From assembly GCA_025656455.1 (NCBI GenBank), contig JAHXHS010000010.1:1-64000 (forward strand): 64,000 nt of DNA. The letters are read 5' to 3'. The notes beneath the pieces are model-generated. The model saw only the letters and a list, made by a program, of their open reading frames with translations, did no database searches and was not told where the DNA came from. This DNA is from Candidatus Thiodiazotropha sp. (ex Epidulcina cf. delphinae). Its GTDB lineage: Bacteria > Pseudomonadota > Gammaproteobacteria > Chromatiales > Chromatiaceae. This document shows positions 15,842-25,320 of this stretch, in pieces; positions within the stretch are counted from its first letter, which is position 1; each line of letters begins with the position of its first letter. The position numbers and the translations under genes are program-made.

Positions 15842-18800
15842 TCCAGGTGATCCATCAGGGGCTGCAACAACGCTTGACTGGTTTCGCTGAACGCCTGAGC
15901 CGGAAAGGAGCGCTGCGGATTGAGCAGGCGGTTGTAAAGCTTGTCCACATCACCCGGATGATAGTGACTGCCGTACCATTTCTCATGGGCCGCCTTGAGG
16001 GCCTTTTCCCCGTCTCCCTGTCGCAGTTTCTCCACATAGGTCCAGGATGTTGCGGGGTAGAACGGCAGTGAGACGCGCAGGCCCTGGCGATAGTGCCGCA
16101 ACCATATCTCAAGGTGTGACCCGGCCCGTTCAACCGGCCTGTACCGCCCGGTTCTGCCTGGCTCCAGCAGCGATGTCTGCCGCGCCACACCCGGGGGGTT
16201 GAGGCAATTCAACACCAAGTGGCGAATCCAGTATTTGATCAGAAGATAGGGAAAGAGTCTGTCAGTGCTGTACGCCAGCAGGCCCTGCTCACTGACGCCG
16301 TGCAGATGGCCGGCCAGATCCTGGTCCGCGATGGACAGATCGATCGCCAGGGGTGGTAGCGACCGTTCATCCCCAAGGGACTGGATACGCCCTGCCATCT
16401 CCGTGGCACGGCTTAGCATCTGCTGGAAGGTCTGTTCACCTGCTCTGCCATGGGGCAAGTATCCGCGGGCGCCCAATCGCTCGTGGAGGATTTCGGGTGG
16501 CTCTCCCTGAAGCAGCGACTCCACCAACCCATGCTCCAGATCCGATTGCTCGAACCGTTCGAGCACAAAGGGCTCCCGGTCCTCAGGCAGCAGTTCGGCC
16601 GATTCAAGGCTGAGATCGAGTCTGTGATGTGCGAAACCGCGCTGTGGATTGGTAAAAAAGTGGACTAACCGCTGCAGATCGATCTCGATGACGTCCCCAT
16701 TTTCCGCAAGCGGTTGCCTGACGAGAGGTCTATCATCCTGCACGCCGCGCCCGACCCGCATCGCCGCCTCGCGCATCTCGGGTGAATAGCTGAACAGACC
16801 GCTATCCTGGCGAAAATAGTCGGGAGAGAACGGCTGCAGGGGATGGACGAAGGTAAGCTGCGCCAGTCCCGCCTCGCCAACCATCTGCCGTAGTGTATCG
16901 CGCAGTTCATCGACTGCCACAGAGGGTGGGATCAGACTGTTGTCACGCTGACTTCGCCCGACATAACTGAGATAGAGACGGTCTCGCGCCGAAATCAAGG
17001 TCTCCAGGAAAAGGTAACGATCATCCACTCGCCGGGAACGATCGCCAAAACGAAACTCACCGGCCATCAGATCGAAGCCCAGTTCAGGTTGCTGCCGTGG
17101 AAAGGTCTCATCGTTCATGCCGATCAGGCAGATCACGCGAAACGGCAGACTACGCATCGGCGCCAGGGCACAGAAGTTGACACCGCCACCGAGGAACCCC
17201 CGATCGCCTGAACAGGCAAACATCTCCTGCAGCCGATGCTGAATAACCGACACCGAGACCGGGTGGTGAAAACCCGCCTCTTGCGCCTCTTGCGCCATTT
17301 GATGGATCGTCTCCCTGACTGACGCGAGGAGTGGTTCACTCGCCTCATCCGCCGAGAAGAACTGCGCCGTGAGATCGATCAGAAGCGCCGTCCATGCCTG
17401 AGGCGAATGGAAAGCCTGGAGACGAAGGTCGAGACTGAATACCGCATCACAGAAGGCCAACAGACTCCCTAGCCAGCGGCTGGCGGAACCCTCGGCGCTA
17501 TCCAGCGGGTAGATGTGGCGCCAGAGTTCATCACCGTCACTGGGCATGGCGTAACCCAGCATCAGTTGCCCAAGACCCGTTTGCCAGGTATTGCGCGCTT
17601 CTGGGGGAAGTCCGAGGGAGGCCTTGCTCTCCCCGTCACGCCCCCAGCGAATCCCTGCCTGGACAATCCATTGGGTGACCTGTTCGAGCCCCGCCTCGTC
17701 CAGATCGAAACGGCGACGGACGGCAGCCAGCTCCAGCAGATTGAGCAATTCGCTGACACCGTATCGAGAACCCGGCAGTCGCAGGATCTCCAATAAGGCG
17801 GCAGCCAATGGGTTGCTCTGTTGCAGGCTGACGTCACTGACCCTGAAGGGTATCCCAGGCCGGCTGCCTGGCTCTGAGAAGAGGGCCTCGATCAACGGTG
17901 CATAGCGATCGATATCCGGCGCCATCACCAGGATATCCGCCGGGGCAAGGCCGGGCATCGCTTGCAACATTGCCAGCAATTGATCATAAAGCACCTCCAC
18001 CTCCCGCATCGGGCTGTGACAGAGATGCAGGGAAAGGGAGTTGTCCGGCGCACAACCGGACTGGGGCGGTTGCAGATGCAAAAGCTGATTTTGCAGCCGA
18101 TGCAGGAGACATTCGTTCGGTTGCGCTTCAAACAGCTCTTCGCCGCCTGGGTCCATCTCATTGATGGCGGCAAAGAAATCCCTTCCCTGTCTTCCCATGG
18201 AGGCCAGCAGCGGATTGCCGACTTCCAGGTAGAGTTCCTCCCCCAAGGACTTCAACTGCAGACGCGCCTGTTCTGCGGGTGAGACGATATCGGCCCAATG
18301 CATGGCACAGGGATTGAGCAGAAACAGATGCACATCGATATAGGATGCGATATGACCCATGATCGACAGGTAACCCGGCGACAATGTGGGCACACCGAAG
18401 ATAAAGACCCTTGGCGGCAATCCATCGGTGTAGGCTGCGGGTGACAAGCGCGATAGTTGCTGTTGCAGAGCCACCCAGTGGACGGCATCCTCCTGGGTCA
18501 GCCGACGCCAGAGATCGGCCTGCCACTCATCGCCCTCCGTGGCAGCTTTCCCCTGTTGCCACCGCACAATCCAATCCGGCCGGTAGATCAAATAGCGGTC
18601 GAAGAGGGCCGCCAGTCGCTGTGCCAACTGAAAGCGCCGCACTTCGCCTCCCTCGCGCAAATAGTCGGCTACCGGCCGATAGGCGGGTTTTTGCTCGCTC
18701 TCCGCCAACAGTGCGTGAATACGCCAGGTCAGGCGTTTGGGTTGGTAGCGATCCTGTTGCGCAACCGCCGGCAGCAGTGTGTGAAAAAGTTGCCAGACAA

Positions 18801-18999
18801 AGGTGGCAGGCAGGGGGAATTCCAGGTTGGCGCAAATACCCAGGTGGCCGGCGATCTGCAATGACAGCCAGCGCCCCATGCCCGGATGCTGAACCACCAC
18901 CTGTTCCGCTTGAAGGGGCAAGCCGTTACCCTCCGCAAGCAACGTGGCGAGACGCGCTGCGAGTGCCTCAAGCTGGTTGGATTGATAGAGCCTCAACAT
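15832..18999 (-). CDS. recC: RecBCD exonuclease subunit gamma (RecC)
   Basis: 1055 residues, slightly shorter than the roughly 1120 of E. coli RecC. It starts MLRLYQSNQLEALAARLATL, the conserved RecC N-terminus, and contains the degenerate helicase-like fold (GMGRWLSLQIAGHLGICANL, FRVICLIGMNDETFPRQ, NPQRGFAHHRLDL). RecC has no catalysis of its own: it holds RecB and RecD together, splits the strands and recognises Chi. First gene of recC-recB-recD on the minus strand, followed by overlapping recB. Confidence 0.95.
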   Translation of the reverse strand: MLRLYQSNQLEALAARLATLLAEGNGLPLQAEQVVVQHPGMGRWLSLQIAGHLGICANLEFPLPATFVWQLFHTLLPAVAQQDRYQPKRLTWRIHALLAESEQKPAYRPVADYLREGGEVRRFQLAQRLAALFDRYLIYRPDWIVRWQQGKAATEGDEWQADLWRRLTQEDAVHWVALQQQLSRLSPAAYTDGLPPRVFIFGVPTLSPGYLSIMGHIASYIDVHLFLLNPCAMHWADIVSPAEQARLQLKSLGEELYLEVGNPLLASMGRQGRDFFAAINEMDPGGEELFEAQPNECLLHRLQNQLLHLQPPQSGCAPDNSLSLHLCHSPMREVEVLYDQLLAMLQAMPGLAPADILVMAPDIDRYAPLIEALFSEPGSRPGIPFRVSDVSLQQSNPLAAALLEILRLPGSRYGVSELLNLLELAAVRRRFDLDEAGLEQVTQWIVQAGIRWGRDGESKASLGLPPEARNTWQTGLGQLMLGYAMPSDGDELWRHIYPLDSAEGSASRWLGSLLAFCDAVFSLDLRLQAFHSPQAWTALLIDLTAQFFSADEASEPLLASVRETIHQMAQEAQEAGFHHPVSVSVIQHRLQEMFACSGDRGFLGGGVNFCALAPMRSLPFRVICLIGMNDETFPRQQPELGFDLMAGEFRFGDRSRRVDDRYLFLETLISARDRLYLSYVGRSQRDNSLIPPSVAVDELRDTLRQMVGEAGLAQLTFVHPLQPFSPDYFRQDSGLFSYSPEMREAAMRVGRGVQDDRPLVRQPLAENGDVIEIDLQRLVHFFTNPQRGFAHHRLDLSLESAELLPEDREPFVLERFEQSDLEHGLVESLLQGEPPEILHERLGARGYLPHGRAGEQTFQQMLSRATEMAGRIQSLGDERSLPPLAIDLSIADQDLAGHLHGVSEQGLLAYSTDRLFPYLLIKYWIRHLVLNCLNPPGVARQTSLLEPGRTGRYRPVERAGSHLEIWLRHYRQGLRVSLPFYPATSWTYVEKLRQGDGEKALKAAHEKWYGSHYHPGDVDKLYNRLLNPQRSFPAQAFSETSQALLQPLMDHLEWQ

Positions 19000-19090
19000 G
19001 AGGCCGCATTCTAACCCGATTAGGACTCAATATTTATATTTCCTTGGCGATCTTTGCGTCTTAGCGAGCGTTTTTCCGTCCGGATGAAGC

Positions 19091-19112
19091 CTAGTGTAGT
19101 GTCCTATACTAG
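19091..19112. repeat. 22-bp solo end of a CTAG palindromic element
   Basis: ctagtgtagtgtcctatact followed by ag has CTAG at both ends and resembles the arms of elements A and C. A near-identical copy is at 45526-45547. Its right CTAG supplies the TAG stop codon of the HDOD gene on the minus strand. Confidence 0.6.
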
Positions 19113-19990
19113 TTAGGCTGGCTTTGCTGCGGTCTCACCTTTGGCGCCAACACCACATCCATGATCTCCAAGACCTGATGCGGCGTCTCTTCCAGCAGGG
19201 GCTCGATCTCGTTACCCTGCAGGCCGGTGGTCAGCCAAATCCCCGAGTCGATCCGCTCACACACCTCTTCCAGATCAGCGCCGCTGATTTCGGCATAAGC
19301 CAAGGCAGACGCCAGGTGCAACAGGGCGGTCTCGAGTTGGAATGCCGTGGCAGCCGCCGGCCGGTGGTGGTAGGCGACCACGCTGATGATGCTCTCAGGC
19401 AATTTCCACTTTCTCAACAAGGCCTCACCGACCTCCATATGGGTAAATCCGAGGATGTCGTACTCTGTTTCCGGGAGCAGGGTATCGTCACCGCCGGTGA
19501 TCAGCAGGATATCCCTCGCCTCCTGCGGCATCTTGAGATAGATCGCGAGTCTGCCGATGTCATGCAGCACACCCATCACAAACAGGCGTTCGGCATGCAG
19601 CACGTTGCAGCGTTTGGCAAGTTCTCCCGCCATTACCCCGGTGGTGATGGAGTAGCGCCAATACTCGGCCATATCCACTAAATCTCCAGGGATACCGGTA
19701 AACACCCTCGCCGCCGTGGTGGCCATCACCAGATTACGCAATTCATGGGTGCCGACGACGGTAATCGCCCTGGAGATGGTCTCCACCGGCGCTTTCATAT
19801 TGAAAAAGGCGCTGTTCACCAGACGCAACAGACGGGCCGAGAGATCCGTGTCCTGGGCTATCAGATCACCCAGGGTCGCGGCGGAATAGTTCGGCGCATC
19901 GATCAGCCTGTTGACCTTGACACAGACATCTGGCAGAGAGACCAATTGCTCAATTTCAATCACAAGTTGTTGCGGAGTCATGACTTCCAC
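19109..19990 (-). CDS. HDOD domain signalling protein
   Basis: 293 residues, essentially one HDOD domain (about 12-210). This is a catalytically inactive relative of HD phosphohydrolases, recognised by LPDVCVKVNRLIDAPNYSAA, LSARLLRLVNSAFFNM, FVMGVLHDIGRLAI and a C-terminal helical tail. HDOD proteins usually act as scaffolds in cyclic-di-GMP, motility or stress signalling. No second output domain is fused. The final TAG is provided by the solo palindromic repeat end at 19109-19112, so the original C-terminus may have been altered. Confidence 0.9.
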   Translation of the reverse strand: MEVMTPQQLVIEIEQLVSLPDVCVKVNRLIDAPNYSAATLGDLIAQDTDLSARLLRLVNSAFFNMKAPVETISRAITVVGTHELRNLVMATTAARVFTGIPGDLVDMAEYWRYSITTGVMAGELAKRCNVLHAERLFVMGVLHDIGRLAIYLKMPQEARDILLITGGDDTLLPETEYDILGFTHMEVGEALLRKWKLPESIISVVAYHHRPAAATAFQLETALLHLASALAYAEISGADLEEVCERIDSGIWLTTGLQGNEIEPLLEETPHQVLEIMDVVLAPKVRPQQSQPN

Positions 19991-20153
19991 CTCACGGACC
20001 GGCCGTCACAGTTACACCGAGGGCTTAATACACTGATATTCAAAGGATATTGGAATATTCTTCTGTACCATATTCGGTTAATATCCCGCCCTGTATCAAT
20101 AGTTAGCGGCACTTTTGAGAAAAGCTTGACCGCTGGAATCCGGAGTAAAAGCC

Positions 20154-20375
20154 ATGCCTTTCTTCATTTTCAAGATCTCTGCCGACAACAAAATAGAATA
20201 TCTCGATGAAGAGGAGAAATATCGGCCTGCGCGGGAAAAGGTGCGAAACCTGCGTGCCTCTCATACCGCCGACGACGGCGCCACCTATCGCATGATATTT
20301 GCCAACAGCGTCGGACAGGGCGAAATCCTACTCTCTCCGACCGAACATGATGAAAAGATTATCGGTGACGACTGA
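20154..20375 (+). CDS. Small conserved-looking hypothetical protein (73 aa)
   Basis: MPFFIFKISADNKIEYLDEE continues as a charged soluble protein ending DEKIIGDD. A good ribosome-binding site (GGAG, 8 nt before the ATG), balanced codon use and an acidic, gene-like composition support it as real despite its length. No signal peptide, membrane helix or known motif. It stands alone between the HDOD gene (divergent) and palindrome B. Function unknown. Confidence 0.65.
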   Translation: MPFFIFKISADNKIEYLDEEEKYRPAREKVRNLRASHTADDGATYRMIFANSVGQGEILLSPTEHDEKIIGDD

Positions 20376-20410
20376 ACAGGGATCAGCCCAGATGAAACAG
20401 GCCGGGAACG

Positions 20411-20680
20411 GTAGTACTCCTTCAACATGATAATGATGGGTTCAGTTGGTCTGTCAGCGTTCAGGACAAGGCGCGCCTCGCAGTGAATGGCTGAGTCCTT
20501 TACAAGAGGCGCAACGCGGTCATGGACGCTGACAGACCAACCCTTCGGGCGCTCCTGTGGTGTCCCGCGGCGGCGTTGCAGTGCTTGACAAGGACTCAGG
20601 CCATTGCCTGCGCACTGCGCCTTGCCGCGAAACACCACAGGAGCGCTGAACCCATCATTATCATGTTGAAGGAGTACTAG
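20411..20680. repeat. 270-bp palindromic element B
   Basis: Perfect arms of about 33 bp (tagtactccttcaacatgat... and its inverse ending ...ggagtactag) enclose two inner palindromes: ttggtctgtcagcgttca/tggacgctgacagaccaa and gcgctcctgtggtgt/acaccacaggagcgc. Conserved blocks (gcgcctcgcag, acaagaggcgcaacgcgg, ggccattgcctgcgc) match elements A, C and D. Same length as A but with entirely different outer arms. It fills most of the 489-bp gap 20376-20864; the rest shows no gene. Confidence 0.88.
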
Positions 20681-20864
20681 CCGATTTGTTGAAAATTACC
20701 TTTCTGATACAGCGGAAGACGCGCTAAGATTATGTTCATCTTAGGGATTCTTCATGCTACTCTTGGAAGATAGGCGCCAAAAACCTAGTTAATGCAGTTG
20801 AGTCAGTGATGTCATCCCTTTTCGCTTTTTTTTACCAAACGAACCACTGAAGGACCCACCAACC

Positions 20865-23213
20865 GTGTCGACCCGGGATAGAAAAAATAAGTACCAGAGC
20901 CAATTCCAGCCTTTGCTGAACCGCTGCAGGGACACGGTCATCGTCTATATCAACGCCCTCTTGACAGAGTTGTTCAACAACTCCGACAAGGCGCTCACCA
21001 GCTTTGCCCAAAAGGCCGAAACCAACGAAGTACAGAACCGTTTCTTTGAAGCCATGGCCATGATCCGCAACCGGCACGGCCTGGTAGAACATGAATTTCG
21101 CGAATTGGTGAATGAGGGGTTTGACAAGTTTTGGCGGGATCAACCTGAAATAAACAGTTTTTCCAGCCCGGAGGATGAGGAGGATACCGAACTGGAACTG
21201 GTGGATCATGAATCCATGGATGTCTCTACTGCGCTCGAGAACATGATCAGCAAGACCGTGGGACATCATCGCTCCCAGCTCTATGCCCTGGGACAGCGCC
21301 TCAGCGTGGTGAGCGGCGGGCGCAGCGTCAAACACAAGCAGATACCTTCCGGCCCCCACCATCTTGCCCATGCCTTCAATGAAGCGATCGACGCCTTGGG
21401 CCTCGAATCGCACATCAAGGTGATCATCCTCGTCCTGTTCGATAAGTATGTCCTGAAACAACTGGGTTCAATCTACGATGATTTCAACAACAGCTTGAAA
21501 GAAGCCGGTGTTCTGCCACACCTGAGGCCGTCTATCCAGAAATCGCCCGAAGCCAGGGAGAGGAGTCGAGCGGAAGAGGAAGAAGCGCTCGAAGGCGTCT
21601 CCGAACAAACCCAGGAGGAACTCGGAGAGGAGCTGTTCGGGTCGATTCTCGACATGATGGCCAACAGGCGTCGCGTCTCGCCGGAAAAGAGTCGGGCAAA
21701 AGCGGCAGCGGCGCAGGCAGCCGGTCGCCCAGTGGGCAGCGCACCTCCCGCCACCCGGGAAAACCTGGTCAGCGCGCTGGACAATATCCAGCCGGTGCAA
21801 CGTTCCGAACTCATTCCCGATGCCAACGCAGCCGCCAGTGTCATCTCGAATATCGAAATCGACGAACAATTCCTGATCCGCGTCAAACACACCCTCGCCG
21901 AAGAGCGGCATAAACTCTACGCCGAGGTCGGCGCAGACCGGCTGGAGGCCGCAGACGAGGATACCATCGATCTGGTCGGCATGCTGTTCGAATATATGTT
22001 GAACGACCCCGTCCTGCCCGCGGTCGCCAAGGCGCTGATCAGTCATCTGCACACCCCCTATCTGAAAGTGGCGATCATCGATCGCAAACTGCTGACCGAC
22101 AGCAACCACGAAGCCAGGCAACTGCTCGACGCCCTGGTTGAAGCGGGCAGCCACTGGATCGATGAACGCAATCTCAAGCGGGGTATCTACCCCGATATGC
22201 AGAACGTCATCGACCGGGTGTTGAAGGAGTTCTCGGACAACGTCAGTCTGTTCGGCACCTTGTTGGCAACATTCAAAAAGCGCATGGACGAATTCAGGCG
22301 CAAGTCCGACATTCTCGAAAAACGCGCACAAGATTCCATAAAAGGCAGGGAAAAGCTCAACATTGCCCGGCAACGCGCCTCACAGGAGATGAAAGCCCGA
22401 TCATTCAGCGAAAACCTGCCCCAACCGGTGAAGGCGTTTCTCGAACAGACCTGGGTGGATAAGCTCATATTCGTGCTGCTGCGCCATCCCGACGGCGAGA
22501 TGAGCGAAGACTGGAAAGAGGCCCTGCGCATTGCCGATGAAATCGCCTGGACCTTTGAGCCCAAAGACGAGAAAGAGCGCGAGGAGTTGGAAAAGTCCCT
22601 GCCTGATCTACGTAAATCCATTGAGGATGGCTTGGCATCCCTGGGTGGATTCCATCAGGAGAAGAGCCAGGTTCTGTTCGGCTTGCTCAGCAGCGCCGAG
22701 ACGGCGAGCATCGCCGCGGGCAAGGCGGCTGAATCGACCAAGGCTTCCAAAACCGTGGTGCCGATCACCGACAAACCCCCATTGGAGGCAGTGCCGAGCA
22801 AACCGATCACGGCGGAGTCCGGGCAAACTCAGGATGGGGAGCAGCAGGTGCCTGAGGATGAAGAGGCGATGATGGAGAAATTGCGTAAAATCCGCTTCGG
22901 GACCTGGTTCGAGATCCGCGACTCGCAGAGTGGGGAATTGCGTAAGGTCAAGCTGTCATGGCTGAGCCCGCTGACGGCCTCCTGCATGTTCGTGGACCGG
23001 GCTGGCGTACAGACCGCCATCAAGCCCCTTAGAACCCTGGCGCAGGAGATCCTGAAAGGCGAATCGACGATTCTCGAGGATAGCAGCGACCCGTTCGTGG
23101 AGAGAACGCTGCACGCCATCCGGCGAATGCTGCAACGCTCACTGAAAACCACGGAAGACATTGCCAGTGAAATCATCGAGGATGGAGACAACGAAGGTAA
23201 AGGAGTCCGCTAG
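20865..23213 (+). CDS. DUF1631 family protein
   Basis: 782 residues from a GTG start (MSTRDRKNKYQSQFQPLLNR). Recognised as a DUF1631 protein from its overall make-up: a mostly helical, charged cytosolic protein with FHQEKSQVLFGLLSSAETA and a C-terminal beta-rich part (about 665-735, RFGTWFEIRDSQSGELRKVK then LSWLSPLTASCMFVDRAG) that resembles a PilZ-like barrel. Members have been mislabelled thymidine phosphorylase; no such catalytic motif is seen. A PilZ gene follows 5 bp downstream, suggesting a cyclic-di-GMP-linked pair. The biochemical role is not known. Confidence 0.82.
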   Translation: MSTRDRKNKYQSQFQPLLNRCRDTVIVYINALLTELFNNSDKALTSFAQKAETNEVQNRFFEAMAMIRNRHGLVEHEFRELVNEGFDKFWRDQPEINSFSSPEDEEDTELELVDHESMDVSTALENMISKTVGHHRSQLYALGQRLSVVSGGRSVKHKQIPSGPHHLAHAFNEAIDALGLESHIKVIILVLFDKYVLKQLGSIYDDFNNSLKEAGVLPHLRPSIQKSPEARERSRAEEEEALEGVSEQTQEELGEELFGSILDMMANRRRVSPEKSRAKAAAAQAAGRPVGSAPPATRENLVSALDNIQPVQRSELIPDANAAASVISNIEIDEQFLIRVKHTLAEERHKLYAEVGADRLEAADEDTIDLVGMLFEYMLNDPVLPAVAKALISHLHTPYLKVAIIDRKLLTDSNHEARQLLDALVEAGSHWIDERNLKRGIYPDMQNVIDRVLKEFSDNVSLFGTLLATFKKRMDEFRRKSDILEKRAQDSIKGREKLNIARQRASQEMKARSFSENLPQPVKAFLEQTWVDKLIFVLLRHPDGEMSEDWKEALRIADEIAWTFEPKDEKEREELEKSLPDLRKSIEDGLASLGGFHQEKSQVLFGLLSSAETASIAAGKAAESTKASKTVVPITDKPPLEAVPSKPITAESGQTQDGEQQVPEDEEAMMEKLRKIRFGTWFEIRDSQSGELRKVKLSWLSPLTASCMFVDRAGVQTAIKPLRTLAQEILKGESTILEDSSDPFVERTLHAIRRMLQRSLKTTEDIASEIIEDGDNEGKGVR

Positions 23214-23218
23214 GGATC

Positions 23219-23560
23219 ATGCAAGAACAACGTAATGCCCCGCGCAAGATTGCGGATGAGGTGCTGGAGGTCTCTGACCAGATCACCGGCAGCCAGATCG
23301 GCCGGGTGGTCAATATCAGCGCCGAAGGCCTGATGCTGTTGAGCGAAGAACCCATCATAACCGGATCGGTCTATCAGCTTGATATGTCGCTTCCCGGCGC
23401 CAACGAAGAGATCTCCAAGATTTCATTCGGCGCGGAAGCCGTTTGGTGTACCGAGGCCTCCCAGCCGGACTGCTATTGGAGCGGTTTCCGTATTATCGAC
23501 ATCGCCGACGACGATGTCCTGGTCATCGACGAATTGATACTCGATTGGCATGCCGGTTGA
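23219..23560 (+). CDS. PilZ domain protein (putative cyclic-di-GMP receptor)
   Basis: 113 residues, a single PilZ domain. The c-di-GMP-binding RxxxR is represented by RNAPR at residues 5-9 and the (D/N)xSxxG motif by NISAEG near residue 38. The C-terminal half (YWSGFRIIDIADDDVLVIDE) forms the remaining strands and helix. Starts 5 bp after the DUF1631 stop with AGGGA as ribosome-binding site, so the two are co-transcribed. Likely passes c-di-GMP levels to a partner, plausibly the DUF1631 protein. Confidence 0.85.
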   Translation: MQEQRNAPRKIADEVLEVSDQITGSQIGRVVNISAEGLMLLSEEPIITGSVYQLDMSLPGANEEISKISFGAEAVWCTEASQPDCYWSGFRIIDIADDDVLVIDELILDWHAG

Positions 23561-23654
23561 CGCCGCACTCAGTATCCCTTCGCAGCAACCATTGCCATTT
23601 TTTGTTTCACCTCTCCTGAACTCGCTATCGGCAATGCACTCACTCCTGGTGACT

Positions 23655-23814
23655 ATTAACCCGGCGACCAAATAGTGTACTTTCAGCCGCAGTGTGCCTG
23701 CCTGCAGGCTGCGTTATCAAAACTTGCTGTAGGGCGGCTACAACGGCGTTTTGATGCCTTGCTGCAGGCAGGCACACTGCGGCTGAAAGTACACTATTTG
23801 GTCGCCGGGTTAAT
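23655..23814. repeat. 160-bp perfect palindromic element E2 (ATTAACCCGG family)
   Basis: Arms of 53 bp without mismatch: attaacccggcgaccaaata... and its inverse ending ...cgccgggttaat. The loop region holds tatcaaaacttgctgtaggg and cggcgttttgatg, shared with E1 (3114-3396). Compared with E1 the arms differ at many positions, but each change is mirrored in the other arm. Lies between the PilZ gene and the convergent 94-aa gene, where it could terminate both. Confidence 0.9.
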
Positions 23815-23821
23815 AAATGGT

Positions 23822-24106
23822 TTATGCGCCAGGCCTGCTCTCGTTATCCAAGGCCTTTTTGGTGATTTCGTTATAGAGATGAATGGCCTGTGCAATCAAA
23901 TTCTGGTATTCCGGATGTCTCATAGCCAGGGGTTGCAGTTCTTTAGCATCCCCTAACACACGTTCAAGAAATGAAATATCGGCTCCACTGAGTTTTTCGC
24001 CCCGATCAACCTGTTCCTTGAGTGCGACGGCTCTCGGTAGTCTGAATTTTTCGAATCGATCAAGCAATGCCGCAATAACACCCATATCTTTATCAGTATC
24101 AGACAT
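23822..24106 (-). CDS. Small hypothetical protein (94 aa)
   Basis: A charged, helical, soluble protein ([20 protein letters not shown] and onwards) with no membrane segment or recognised motif. The ATG at 24106 has a GAGG ribosome-binding site about 8 nt upstream. Its stop lies 8 bp from the end of palindrome E2. It is downstream of the HlyD-like gene on the same strand (65-bp gap) and may belong to that operon. Function unknown. Confidence 0.7.
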   Translation of the reverse strand: MSDTDKDMGVIAALLDRFEKFRLPRAVALKEQVDRGEKLSGADISFLERVLGDAKELQPLAMRHPEYQNLIAQAIHLYNEITKKALDNESRPGA

Positions 24107-24171
24107 GACCTATACCTCAGATTTGTTGTTTCAGTGATCCATGCGCTATTTTATCAAGCCAACCTATAATC

Positions 24172-25320
24172 CTATTTGATCGGAAAGGCGTAATTCAACC
24201 ATCCAACCATACGCAGTAATACCCGCCTGATTAGAGAAACGTGCATCACATCGTGATCGGAGAAGATAGCCATCTTGCCCTGCACACCACGCGGCAGACC
24301 ATAATTGTCCAGATCTTCCTCCAGTTCGATCAATGCCAGTGCCCTGCCATGCTCAGCCAGCTTTCTGGCGGAGATAAGATTGCCCGTAGCCTGAATATCC
24401 CCTTCCGCCATGGCTGGCAACACCTGCTTGAGGGCCCCCTTGAAAACATGACCTGGTACGGCATCGATAATAACCTCAGCTTGGTAACCTCTCTTCATTC
24501 GCAACAGTGAGTTCTGCCAGAAGCTGCCTACCATTATCCTGCGCTGGTCAGGTATGAATACGGCAGCCGGGCGTAGAGGCAGGCTGGCCACCATAACCCC
24601 GGGACGGACGGCAAACTGGGTCACTGTGCCATCGGCAGGGGCACGCACTATTGAACGTTCGAGGTCATATTCAGCGGAATCCAGCTCGGCATGCAATTGA
24701 GCCACACGGGTATTAACCCCGTCTATTTGTGATTCATAGGCCAAACGTATCCGAAGCAGATCAGCTTCTGTCGCCTCCAGACCGGCCTGGGCGGCAAAGT
24801 AGAGCTGCCGGCGGTTTTCCACTTCCTGTTCGGAAAAAATTTTCGCTCCACCCTTCTTGTTGCCCTTGGCATAGCGATCATACGACTGTTTGCTCCTGTT
24901 TCGATCAGCCTTCGCTTTTTTCACCCTGGCCTCAGCAGCTTCGAATTGGGCTTTGGACTGTTTGAACTGTTGTTCCGCCTCAACCAGTTGTGCCCGCTTT
25001 TTTGCAACTTTTAGCTCGAACGGCTTAGGGTCGATCCGAAATAGCACATCGCCTTGTTTCAGCCTGATATTGGGTTCCGCTTCTACAGAAACCACTATGC
25101 CTTTCACGGCAGGCACGATAGGTACGCTGACAAAATACTCCTTGGCATATTTCCCATAGGGGTGGTTGTAATTCATCAGCATCAGGATCATACCGAGAAG
25201 GACTATCCCTCCAAGTATGGCGGTGGGCACGCTCCACTTGTTCAATGGAATACGAAATACCTTGAAAATAACCACACAGATAGCTGTGTATGTAAGAATT
25301 AGCAGAAGGTCCAATTTCAA
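24172..25320 (-). CDS. HlyD/EmrA-type membrane fusion protein (YibH-like)
   Basis: 382 residues. Two N-terminal hydrophobic segments (about 3-21 and 33-50) anchor it in the inner membrane. Then come a biotinyl-lipoyl-like half (VKGIVVSVEAEPNIRLKQGD), a long alpha-helical hairpin (about 105-205, rich in KKRAQLVEAEQQFKQSKAQF-type heptads), the second lipoyl half (LERSIVRAPADGTVTQFAVR) and a beta-barrel. Such proteins bridge an inner-membrane transporter to an outer-membrane channel. The adjacent DUF3302 gene is the usual partner of YibH in enterics (yibI-yibH). No transporter or TolC gene is nearby, so the cargo is unknown. Confidence 0.85.
   Translation of the reverse strand: MKLDLLLILTYTAICVVIFKVFRIPLNKWSVPTAILGGIVLLGMILMLMNYNHPYGKYAKEYFVSVPIVPAVKGIVVSVEAEPNIRLKQGDVLFRIDPKPFELKVAKKRAQLVEAEQQFKQSKAQFEAAEARVKKAKADRNRSKQSYDRYAKGNKKGGAKIFSEQEVENRRQLYFAAQAGLEATEADLLRIRLAYESQIDGVNTRVAQLHAELDSAEYDLERSIVRAPADGTVTQFAVRPGVMVASLPLRPAAVFIPDQRRIMVGSFWQNSLLRMKRGYQAEVIIDAVPGHVFKGALKQVLPAMAEGDIQATGNLISARKLAEHGRALALIELEEDLDNYGLPRGVQGKMAIFSDHDVMHVSLIRRVLLRMVGWLNYAFPIK

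Noticed and set aside
21468..22373. 301-codon open frame opposite DUF1631
   Set aside because: Antisense shadow of a long high-GC gene; no start context or recognised family.
3114..23814. CRISPR array formed by the repeated palindromes
   Set aside because: Copies are kilobases apart, have no regular spacers and no cas genes are present; they are interspersed palindromic elements.
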